Positions 12,401-24,400 of a stretch of 64,000 nt of DNA are shown piece after piece; the first letter of the stretch is position 1; each line of letters opens with the position of its first letter. A model generated the notes under the pieces. That model ran no database searches, was not told the origin of the DNA, and saw only the letters and a list, made by a program, of their open reading frames with translations. Location: NCBI GenBank assembly GCA_036346255.1, contig JAYEVH010000572.1, positions 358,415 to 422,414 on the forward strand, in the 5' to 3' direction. Source of the stretch: Ampelocalamus luodianensis (Eukaryota > Streptophyta > Magnoliopsida > Poales > Poaceae). The position numbers and the translations under genes are program-made.

Positions 12401-15400
12401 GAAATGTACCAGCCATCTCGGTGGTTGCTTTAAATATTTACATTGTCCACATGGAGCAAAGAACACTAGATAAATTAAGTGAACCACTTATAAACAATGA
12501 AACTAAATGCCTAGCTTTCGTAGTAGTAGAGCAGAAAGAGAGAATATCAATGTGTGTTAACAATAGAACTCTTCAAGAGAAAAAGTTGAACAGGAAGCCG
12601 GGAAAATTTGAACAAGGAGAAATTTAAAAAAAAAACTATTAAAAAATATACTGCCAAACCTAATTCAACAAATATAGATTGCTAGAAAATAGACAGATAA
12701 TTAACATTTAACCTGTAGCGACTGGATTGTTAAATCACATTCTTGCATCTTTATTTTCTGCTCTTGTTCAACTTCCAAAAGACGAGAAACCTGATCCCTT
12801 AGCTGGTTATTCTGTTCCTTCTCTATCTTGTGCTTGTCAGCAAGCATTAAATTTTCAGACTGCAATCAATAACAAGACAACTAAAATATCAGGTACCTTC
12901 AATTTTTAATAATAAGACTTCATGTGAGTTTCCCAAGTATTATTAACTTAACTACAGTTAGGAGTTAGGGCATCCTAGAATTACATATTAACAAAACATA
13001 TTACAGTAACAGAAGATTTAACAGAAATGTATCTTAAGCACAACCGGTTTAAGACTGAAGATGAACAAATGTAACACGCAACTTAAAAGAAATAATATCT
13101 CACTAAATACAATGAACTTTACCTTCAACTACCACATGCTTAAATTTTTCACTAGTAATGTCTTCTTAGAATTAACCATTCCCAGGATATCCTAAAACTA
13201 GCAACTCCAACAACTATCCCTTTGTTTCTAAATAGATGCCGTTTCAGCCAACGAAAAACGATCTCCAATACACATCTTTGACCATTACTTTTTTAATTAC
13301 ATGTTAGTAAAATTTGTTTTAAAAAATAATGATATGGGAGTACTTTTAATGATAAATTTACTAATATAATTTCCACATGAAAAAACTAAATGTTTTTGTG
13401 TATAATAGTGTCCAAAGTTTTAAAAGTTTGAGTGCAAGCACTCGACATCTATTCGGAAACTGTATTTAGCATTAGTTTGATTGAGAACAATAGTATATAA
13501 GGCAAACAAAATAAAGAATACTGACCTTTAGATCAGCTTGTAGTGTAGAAGAAACTCTCCAGGCCTTTTGTACTTCGTTGAAGAGCAGTGTGCATTGGTT
13601 GTTAGCCTCTTTAAGAGAAAGTTTTAACCCCAAAACTTCTTGCCGCGAGTCTGAAACCACCTTTTCTTTGTCATGCAATTCTTTACGGGAATCATTCGCC
13701 TATAAATAAACCAGAAACGTGGTTAACAGGTTATAAGAGATAATGGCACCATGTAGAGATCGATCAAAACCATACCACATCTCTCCATTTCTTGATAGTA
13801 TCACGATTTCCAAGGCTCAGCTCAGCATTTCTTGCTCTGGCAGAAAAACTGAGTGTGGACAAAGTTCTTGACAAATTTGAAGCACTTGGACTTATATGCA
13901 TAATCAACAAGGTCTTCGAGCTACTTCCTGCACCAATGTAGTAATGTAAAAACAAGACCAGTATTGGAGGTGGAAGCACACTTAATCTTATACTACCTCC
14001 ATTTCATAATATAGGGCCACATTCGCCTTTCATCTTGTTCCAAAATATAAGGCCCCTATGCAAACTAAGGGAGCATCTAATCAATATTTTCCTACTTATA
14101 ACCCTATCAATAATAGCATTGGACGATTATTAATAAGGGTAGACAAGTCAACATTTTCTCCTCTCGCCTTGATTTCCCATTTTCACCATTTCTTAATGTG
14201 TGAAAAGTAAAATGGGGCCTTATATTATGAAACGGATGCAGTAACAACTAACAAACTTTGCTTCCTAGCAAGCACATGCATTTCCCTTTAGGGGAAAGGA
14301 GCAGTTACCAAAAACTAATCCATGAATCAACCATACATCACCCAACATGTTAGCTACTCCCTCCGTCACGCAATATAAGTCCAAGTCCATCATAGCACAG
14401 ACCATGTAAGCACTACATCTAATAAAAAAGTTAATGTTATTGGACCATACATACCCCTAATGTGATAATACAACTACTCATCCACTTTTTCGGCATTAAA
14501 GCAGGGATATTAAGTGGAAATATTGCAATAACTACACTTTGATCCCCTTAATGTACTTATATTGTGGGGTTGTTAGTTTTGGAGAGGAGAAGAGATATTT
14601 TTGCTATTCACAACTATGCATCTTATTCATTATTGAGAAGATATATATACACACTATTAGTTGGACCTCATGGGCTAGATGGGCCAAGAGAGAGACTACT
14701 AATATGTACAAGACTCTTAACACCCGCTTCAAACTCAAAGTGGATCAAGAGGATTTGATGCACTAAGTTTGAGTAAATGAAGCTAATGTTGTTATTGAGT
14801 CTGAGTCTTAGTGAAGAAATCTGCAACTTGAAGCTCTGAGGGTACATACCGAAGTCGATGGTCGATCATCGCAATAAGACCGTGTGAATAATGCATCAAC
14901 ACCAATGTGCTTTGTCAACTCATGTTTGACCGAGTCACTAGCATTCTGAATAGCACTTGTATTGTCATAAAACAAAAGTGTAGGATTATCACAAAGAACA
15001 CAAAGATCAGTAAAAAAGCCATTGAAGCAAAACAATCGCTGAGGTGGTAGCAACAAGGGCTCGAAGCTCAAGCTCTGCACTAGTGTGACACCGCAATATG
15101 ATCTTGGACTTCCAGGCAATGATCGAAGTACTAATAGAGATGTAGTAGCCAGTGATAGATCAGCGATCAACAGGATTACTCACCCAAGTGGAGACAGTAA
15201 GCGTGGAGTTGGGGTCGACTCAAGCCGCATAGAACGCACGCCCGACGCAGCTTCCTCAAGTATCTCAAAGACACGAAGAATATGACTATAGTTGACTAAG
15301 GTAGGAGCACTGACCCACTGGTTGACCACATGAACTGCATGAACAATGTCTGGCCTGATGACATTAAGATAAACAAGGCTCCAACGAGCTGACGATATCG

Positions 15401-18400
15401 GGAAGTATCTGTCAGTGGTACATCGTCTATAGGACTAAGCCGTAGGTGGAATTCCATGTGTGGCAGTATTGCGAGTATTAGTCGTACTAGAGCAAGCAAG
15501 CAAATCCTAAGCGTAGCGATGTTGAGAAAGATAGTAGCCATCACCATCAGAATGAACCTCAATCCCCACTAGCTCAATGGTCCCAAATCTGACATCATAA
15601 ATTGTTCACACAATTTCTTCTTGACAAAAGCCACAGTCCATGTCATCTCCTGTTATCAGCATACCATCTACAGGGGAGGGGAAGGGGAAGGCAGAGGCGG
15701 CCTGGACCAGCAGAGGCAGTAGAAGCGGTCTAAGAGGGCATGAGGCGAGGAGCGGGAGGTCAGCGGCGTCAGACTGGAAGTCGAGGCCGAAGAGCTCGAT
15801 GTTGGCTATGGAGAAGTCGAGGTCGACGGCGTCCACCACAATGTCGACCACCAGGTAGAGCGCATCGGGCGCCAGTGCAACCAGCGACATGTGCTGCACC
15901 GACTTGATGCACGCAATCACTCACCGCCGCAGCGCGGGTCACCTGTGAGCAGAGCACTGTAGCGGCGGCGGCAATAGCAATGACGGCCGGCGAGCACCGA
16001 GAGGCGGCGACGGTAGAGGACTGGCGGTGCTGAGCAGAGACCCAGTGTGGCCGAGTAGAGGCCCGGCGTGCAGAGCATAGGCACACGCGGCGCCGAAGTA
16101 GAGGACCTGAGCGGCACCGAAGCAAAGGCACACGAGCCGCGCCAGAGCAGAGGACCCGAGTGGCGTAGAGCAAAGGCAGCGCTGGATCTAGGAGCAGAGG
16201 ACCAAGGCGGTGACTATGACGCCGGATCCGAACGAACCACGGGAGAGGAAGAGGAAATGAGGTAGCACATCGATGGTGGCTCGTCGGAGGCTCGCCGATG
16301 ACGACGAGGATGGCGGCGGCCAAATCGAGTCTAGACCCTAACCCTAACCCTAGGTTTTGATACCATGTTAGTTTTGGAGAGAAGATATATTTTTGCTATT
16401 CACAACTGTGCATCTTATTATTATTATTATTATTATAAACATGATTAGTTGGGTCTCATGGGCAACATGGGCTAACCGCTAAGAGAGAGACTATTAATAT
16501 ATACAAGACTCTTAATAGGACGACGCTTCCCAAGAACAGGGCTTATATCACTGCCGGAGAGAGTATGACAATGTATCCCCTTCTGGTGCTCCCATACTAC
16601 CCATATTAAAATTGCACTTAAAGTAGCATATCTTTTATTAAAAAAAATGGTGAGGGTCCCATGTGACCGAGCATCCTTTAAAATTACTGAATTAAACTCG
16701 GTATAAACTGTGAGGAGAAAGAGAGAGAGAGAGAGATGAATTCACTGAATAATAACTTTGTATCTTTTCTCAAATTCTCATTTAAATTTTAGCAAATTTG
16801 TCTTTTTCTTCTGTTCGCCTTGCATGGATCTAGTTTGTATTGAAATTATATAGGATTACAGATTGATTTTGCATCTACAATTTCAAGTTTTCTTTTAAAA
16901 TGCGTTTGTTTATATATGGTTCTTGTGTGGGGCGAATGGAAGCATTGAAAAAGACTAGTTAGCTACAACCCAATACAACCAACCAGGAACATCAATACAC
17001 AAGAAAAGGCATCGATAAAAAGTAATAGCCTATACAGGAAAAAGAACTATTTACCAAGAGAGTCAGCTAAGATTTGTGTAATTCTTGAATTCCCAGATAG
17101 AACAGGCTCCTTCTTTGCACTTAAAGAGGCCAAAGCATCACCCAACCTGCAAAAAAAAAAATCACAGAGCAATTTTATATACAAGGAAAAGGACAATCAT
17201 AAAGGAATTAACAAGAAAGAATGTCCCCCATTAAAAGGTAGCATCTCACATAACAAAGAACAAACCACTGAAAATCAAAACACCAATGAGGCAATAATCA
17301 AAACAAACATAAAACTAAAAACATGGTTGCAAGTCAAGCTACTTACGCAGAAAGTGACTTTGAGACATGCAAAAGTCTGTTACGTTGTCTTTATTGGCAT
17401 CTTCTTCAAGAAGGCATTCACTTGCTGGCAAATCCACTAGAGAAAGCTTACTGTACAGGTGTTCTCCTGTTACACAATTCCTGTAGTGTATATGGATGGT
17501 AATAATCCTGAAAAGAAAAGGAGAATTTTATAGTATTTCTAAGAAAAAGAAGTGACAGGAATCTAAATAAAAATTTGAAATAATGATCCAAACAGTATCT
17601 TTGTACAAAAAAAAATACAGTTCCAATGTCGAGCAACAATACAATAATTATTATTAATAATCAGTTTTCTTCAAAGCAATGAACGGAAGGGCAAAAACTC
17701 CCTTTCAAATTCAAATAGGCACTCGTGAAGATTAAGAGATTAATAACCTATGGTTGAGCCACTGAAAACACCAAAAAAAACAAATGATTAACATGCCACC
17801 AGGAAAGCATGCCCTTTTCAAATCTTTATCCGAAAGAAAGGATATTTGATATACAAAACAGTAGTATTGTAGGGGCAAAAGATAGCACATATTTCACATA
17901 CAGGTGAGATACCATGGCCTTCAGTGAATTTACAGATCGATTTTGAAGTGCTGTCTTTAGGGCCCCAGAAAAATCCAATGGATTTTCAACCTTCTCCTGC
18001 ACAAGTTCCACAAAGGATTCTTGCACACCCATGCGAACTTTTGGGACAGTGCTTCTAGATTCTGACAGCAAATCCCGAACCTATAGTCGAAAGAACATAT
18101 AAGCTTAATCTATAAATCAACACCCATACAAGGAAACTGCAGACAAATTAACTAACAATAGCCACATGACATGCTAGGTTAACATGCCTTATCAATGGCA
18201 TAAAGAATTCCACTAACAGAACAGTATCAGCACCTGATCATTGTAGAGCTCACAGGCAGTAAAATAGAAGTTAAAGTGTGAGGTGGAAGTAGTATCTGAG
18301 TTTGAAAGATCAAACAGCTCCTCAAAGCTTCGCAGATATAAACCACGATCATGGCTAGATCCTTCCTGGAAAGAATGCATAAAAGTTTTGGTAAAAGAGT

Positions 18401-21400
18401 ATTGTATTGTATGTATGCATTTAAACAAATGTCAGCCAAGAGCAGAGCAAGCATGAACATTCTACTTCTTGTTCAACACCACTTGGGCTTAGATAGAATT
18501 TTGATACTATATGACAAAGTGATATATTGACGGAGTAGAGATCAGATCTTATCAAACAAACTACTTCTGAAGGCACTAGCGTTACCCACAAAAGCTCGAT
18601 GAAATATTACAATTACCTGTTAGAGGTATATAAGGGTGCTGTTTCAGAAGCATCATTGCATTTCTTTGTGCACAAGTAATTAACATTCATCATAGTAATG
18701 GCTTTCCGATACATGATTTACATATTTTTTTCTTTGTTGAGAGGGCATGAGCTACACAACTGACTGGGTATAGTAAGATGTTTTTGTTAGAATATTGTGA
18801 ATGGCTCCTTGGCCTTCTCTATTGATTATTTGGAGTTATATATACACCCATACATGGGCTATATGGGCCAGCCATATACAATAGACTAGTAACTTTATAT
18901 TACAAGGGTATATACTGTAACACCCCCTTTCAAACTCAAGGTGGGTCAGGCACATTGAGTTTGAATAGATGAAGACGATGATGCTCGCGAGGCAGTGTTA
19001 CTTGAACACGAACACGGGTATCGCATTCGGGTGTCTGATTTGGCAAGCTCTAAAAAATAGGATTCATCTAATATATACTCTTTTATCTTTAAAAATTAAA
19101 ATAAAATGATTTATGCAATGGAATATTTAATTTATACACTACCATAGCACTATATAACTACCACAAAAGATCCTAGACATCATTGACACCACCTAGTCAC
19201 AAGAAAGAACAGCTACACACCACTCTCTTTTAAAAATGGTAGCAAAAGCTGTCCAATGCCTCGTTAGATGTATAAATAAATAAGGAAGTACTACAACTGA
19301 GGTCTCTTGCAGCTCTTCTAACCTTCTTCTCCCTCTCTTCCTTCTCATAAGGTCAGCCTCACTCTCATTCGACTAAGCACTACCACTCCACCCCCGACTC
19401 TCCTTCCTCTAACAGCTCTTTAAATCATGCCAGAGCACCAGTATCTCTCTCATATCTTCCTTCTGCAACAAATCTATCTAAACACCGGCATCGAGCTAGT
19501 TCTTCCCTTCTACTTCTCACAAGGACTCTCCATGGGGTGTCCGATACGTGTCGTAAGGAGTCTGACACGCGTCGACACGAGGATACGTGTCAATGCGGCA
19601 AAAGAAATTTGGACACGCGTGTCCTGATAACACTGAAGAAAGGTCGATCCATGACAAATGTGACATCACGAGAAATGTGAATACGACGAGCAATAGGATC
19701 ATAGCACCGATATACCTTATGCTCAAGACTGTATCTAAGGAAGACATACTAAACTGACTGAGGAGTCAGCTTAGTGTGCTCACGTGGTGGAAGAACATAG
19801 CATATGCAACGAAAAACACAAAGATGATGATAACCAGGGGAAACCAAACAAGACCTCTCGTGAACACTTCCCCTCAAGACGAGAGGAAAGCTAAAGGTTG
19901 ATGAGATATACAATAGTGGGCATGGCCTCAGCCCAGGAATGGGAAGAAACAAAGGAAGCAATAGAGAGGGTACGAGCAGTCTCAATGAGGTGACGGTGCT
20001 TGCGCTCAGCTACACCATTTTGAGCATGAGCACCAGGGCAAGAGAGTTGGGGAAGGGTACCCTCAGAATCAAGAAACTAACAAAAAGCTGTGGAGATGTA
20101 CTCCACCTGAATCAGAACAGAAAACACGAACAGCAGTTGAGAACTGAGTATGAACCATGCGAGCAAAGTTGATAAGTAGACAATAGCTGAGTGATGCCTC
20201 ATGAAATAGATCCATGTATAACGAGAATGATCATCAATGAAAATGACATAGTAACGATGACCACCCTTAGAAGCAAAAGGAGCTGGTCCCAGGCATCAAA
20301 ATGAATAAGGTCAAAAGGATGACTTGACCTAGATGTACTGGAAACATAGGGGAGTTGTAGCTACTTGCCAAGCTTACAATCCGTACAGTGCATATCAATA
20401 TCTACAGAGACCCTACCAAGAACACCCTGACCTACTAAAGTAGATAGACATGAGCCACAAAGATGACCCAAATGATGATGCCACTTATAGAAGGTAGCAA
20501 AGGTGGTAGTAGATGCAGATCGATAAAGAGATCCGGATGAAATGGAAGGGGATGATGAAGGAAGACTCAGATGATTCAGCGCATAGAGGCCATGAGCTCC
20601 TCTATGGCAATAGCCAGTACCAACGAGAGCCCTGGACTGATGATCCTGCACAAAACATGAAGAATCATCAAAACCAACAAAGTAGTTCATATCGATAAGC
20701 TGACCAACAGATATGAGATTCATAGATAACTAAGGAATAAAAGAGACGTCAGGAACAGTAAAGTGAGGAATAGTGAGAAGAGCCCTGATGAGTAACTGAC
20801 AGACATGCCATCAGTTGTCTGAACACAAACACCGTCTATTACAGGCTTACATGCCACCAGCTGGGTACCATCAAATGTCATATGGAAAGAGGCGCCTAAA
20901 TCCAAAACCCAAGTACCTAACTATGGTGCAGCAGACCCACTAGGAGATCCCAACAAAGAATGAGCTAAAACTGATCCTGAAGTACTAGTAGTGGAGATAA
21001 CTGCAGCAGCAATCGTGTGAGCACCAGTAGAAGGACCAGAGGTGCAACGAGCTCTCCCAAAGAAAGACGCTTGGCTCGACAGGCGCTAGTAACTCAGGAT
21101 GGAGTTTGAAACAACAATCAGTATTGTGTCGAGTCCTCAAGCAGTGGGAGCTGATGATTTCACCAGAGAAACTGTAGCTATGGGAGTTGGAGCAACCACT
21201 AAACCATGCTGATGGGGAGCTTCCAAGACAGTGTGGGCACTAGCAGAATAAGCAGCCAGTGAGCAAAGTCGAGTCTCCTCAACAAGCAGTACAGCAAACG
21301 CCTCCGTCATGATGGGAATAGGTGCCCAACCATGCTAACGTTGTTGCTGCAAGTACTCCCACATCCCATTGGTAGAGAACATATCGATGAATGATGCTCG

Positions 21401-24400
21401 AATCGGGACCTCTGCATTCATGCAGAGAACACCCATCACACGATCATCTGCAACCTGCCAAACACAGGCTCCTACAGGATCAATCTCATGGAGTGACGAG
21501 CGATCCTCGGTGAGAAGTGAAGCAAGTCCAATTGATCGAAGCAACATGCGAATTGAGGCCCAATCTCGGTAGTTATGACCAATAAGCTTGATGTCAGACG
21601 CCAAGAGAGCACCACCACCACGCAACGGGGCAAACGTCACCATGAGTACCAAGTCCTCAACTGCTCAGCCCAAAATACCAAGAAACTCAGGGGCAGAGCA
21701 GGCAGCAAGTGTAGGCGTTCGCGAAGGCACAGGGCTGAGCAGAGAGCAGAGCACCACCGAGAGCAGCCGGGCGACGGGCTCCAGGAAGCAGAGCACCGAG
21801 AAGGAGATGGCCAGGCGGCAGCTACAGGCTGGTGACGACGAAGCAGAGCTAGGCGACGAGCTTGGAACATCCAGGCGATGGCGGCAACGAAGCGGAGCTC
21901 CGAGAATGAGAAGGCCAGGCGGCAGCTGCGAGCTGACGACAACAATGCAAAGCCAAGCACAGCCGGAGGCGACAACGTATACAGGCGGGCGACGTCCAAG
22001 CAGAGCCGAAGGCGACGACGGGATGGCAGCGGCCGAACCGGTTCTAGTCCCTAACCCTAACCTTAGGCTCTGATAGCATGTTAAAATATTGTGAATGGCT
22101 CCTTGGCCTTCTCTATTGATCATTAGGAGTTATATACACACCCATACATGGGCTACATGGGCCATATGGACCTGTCATATACAATAGACTAGTAACTCTA
22201 TATTACAAGGATTACAAGGATATATACTTTAACAGCTTTAAACTCAAGATGACAAAATATCCTTTGACTATTGCAACTAGTAAGAAGGCAAAGAGTGTCA
22301 GGCATCATAATGCATGTTCTTTCAAGTAAAATCAAGTTAGGCACCATTTGGGATTTTAGTGTTGTGAGTGTTGTGCTGCACTATGCTATGGATGAGGTAG
22401 TCAAGAAGATATTTGCCATATCTAGTAGGAGATTATTGTTATGATTATGCTTCCAAAAGAACAATCCACACATGGCAACATAAAAAATAGTATGTTAAAC
22501 GGAATTAGGGGATACACATGACCTCAACGTGACCTCAACAATCCGTAAACTACAATGTGTGAGTTCATGGAAAATAATTATATACACATTAGAGTAGATG
22601 AGAACCAGTGTATGTGTTTTTCCAGAGCGACTTTGACCATACGCAAAAATGGAGATATTGTACCCATCCAAGGCAGATTGCACAAATGATTGAACATCAT
22701 GGAAAAGTTCACCTAAAAACATTTGAAGGGTAGAGACAGTGTAAGAATAAAAGAATATGACAAAATAGTATTGTATCAAGGGTTTGCACAACCGTGTTTT
22801 TGAATTGCATCCTTCATAGCCTATCATTTATTGGGGAGGATATGAAAACCACATCAATCTTACCTTGCACAATGTGTGGTCCATATACCCTGTCAAATTC
22901 ATAATCCTTCTTAGGATTGGTTAAAGACTCATCTCCAGTGTTTACACGGATAGTAAAATCATCTGGAAACTCTACCACCGATGGACCCTCATCCTCAAAT
23001 GGTGGTCTGCTACGGCAAAACACTTTGACATTGCCTACAAGATGTTAATAATTATGACTAACGCTAAAAAGACTCCATGAGTAAAAGATGTGTGCAAGCA
23101 AGGCAGTAAAGAACACAGTAGAGTACCTTTCAAGGTCAACAAGTCATTGAAAAGCCTTTTCTTTTCATGAATCAAAGGAGTGATTCTAGCTTCAGTTTCA
23201 AGTGCAGCTTGATCTAAAGCAGCAAAAGATATACCTCAGAAAACAATGGAAAATAATATAAAACTTAAGGATGTGTAACAACAACAAAGCAAGTTGTAAC
23301 ACACAAAGAACCATGATTCTCTTGAATATGTACAGTATGTGATCGGAAAACAAAGTGCCCTTGCAACATGAGATGGTCCAACAAAAAGCAAAGTCTGGTT
23401 GGTTAAGGTGAATGATTTTTATAATTACAAACATATTTATATTGTGATAAAAAGAAGGCATATTTCATCAGATAAGTACCCTTAGTCTGACCTTTTAAGT
23501 TGATCGTGTAACCTGAACTGATTCATTGTCTTGGAATACTGGTTTGAAATCAGTGGCGTGATAGTTAAAATAACAATTCCAGTTACGTAATTATACAATA
23601 TACTTAAGGTACTTAAAATATGCCCTATTCACTATAATTGCAATATACACCAGCAAACCTTATAATATTTCTCAATCACATCATGTCCCAGCTATTGCAA
23701 CATAGTGTGTGAGTACAGGAATATGAGAGTTGCCCATAATCCACCATATAATATACAAACAAGGAAACATGGTATTGCAGACACCTGCAATCATATTATA
23801 ATGTGCTAAACAACTAAATTTCACTGGAAGCATGTAACATATTCTAAGAACCTTAAAACCCCATGCTACCCACCCAAGAAAAACCAACATCAAGATTAAC
23901 ATAATCAAGACAAAAACCAAGGAAAAACATAAAGGACTAAAAGAAATAGATAGATAAGAGTCTTATCGATGATCAAACAGGACTCCTCAATAACAAGGGA
24001 AATAATCGAGTTAACTGAAAGCCATGAAGAAGAGATATTGAGCTTACCTAATTTTCGAGTTCTATCTGCAAGAAATCCAAGATAGCGAGTGACGCGGCCC
24101 AGTTTTGCATTAGAATACTCAAGAAGGTCACTAGCTTCTTGTCTAAGTTCCAAGCAGTCCTCTCGAGCAAGCTACAAGTGTAGTTTAAAATGTAAGCTTG
24201 TCATAAATGACAAAATGACAACACAAACAGGAAAAAAAAAAACATGAATTGAATATGTAAACTATCATATAAACAAGGAACAAGTCCATTTTACTCCTCA
24301 AACATTTCAAAAGTCCACTTAACCCCTGAACTACAAAACCGGTTTGTTAACTCCCTAATCTTTCAAAACCGGTTTAAATACACCCTAAGATGGTTTGGCA

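Larger units (their letters stand above)
18785..22234 (-). mobile_element. Decayed Ty1/copia element with about 140-155 bp LTRs in KAC intron
   Basis: LTR copies at 18785-18922 and 22079-22234 share AATATTGTGAATGGCTCCTT and the following text. The element is on the minus strand: beside the right LTR is the primer-binding site (reversed GCTATCAGAGCC), and beside the left LTR a purine tract (reversed TTTGAAAGGGGG). Flanks GTTTT and GCTTT match at four of five bases, a likely aged TSD. The interior holds gag, protease, pre-integrase and degraded integrase pieces, but no reverse transcriptase, so it has an internal deletion. It is inserted between exons 5 and 6 of KAC. Confidence 0.85.

Noticed and set aside
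16330..16352. Telomere-like CCCTAACCCTAACCCTA near a copia primer-binding site (also at 22050-22065 and 55540-55555)
   Set aside because: Only two or three units. They sit in copia leader sequences or near a GC-rich frame, consistent with the common 'aaaccctaaccctag' motif of plant leaders rather than interstitial telomere DNA.
14566..16522. Target-site duplication for the 14571-16517 copia element
   Set aside because: Flanks GGGGT and GGACG do not match; left as undetermined.
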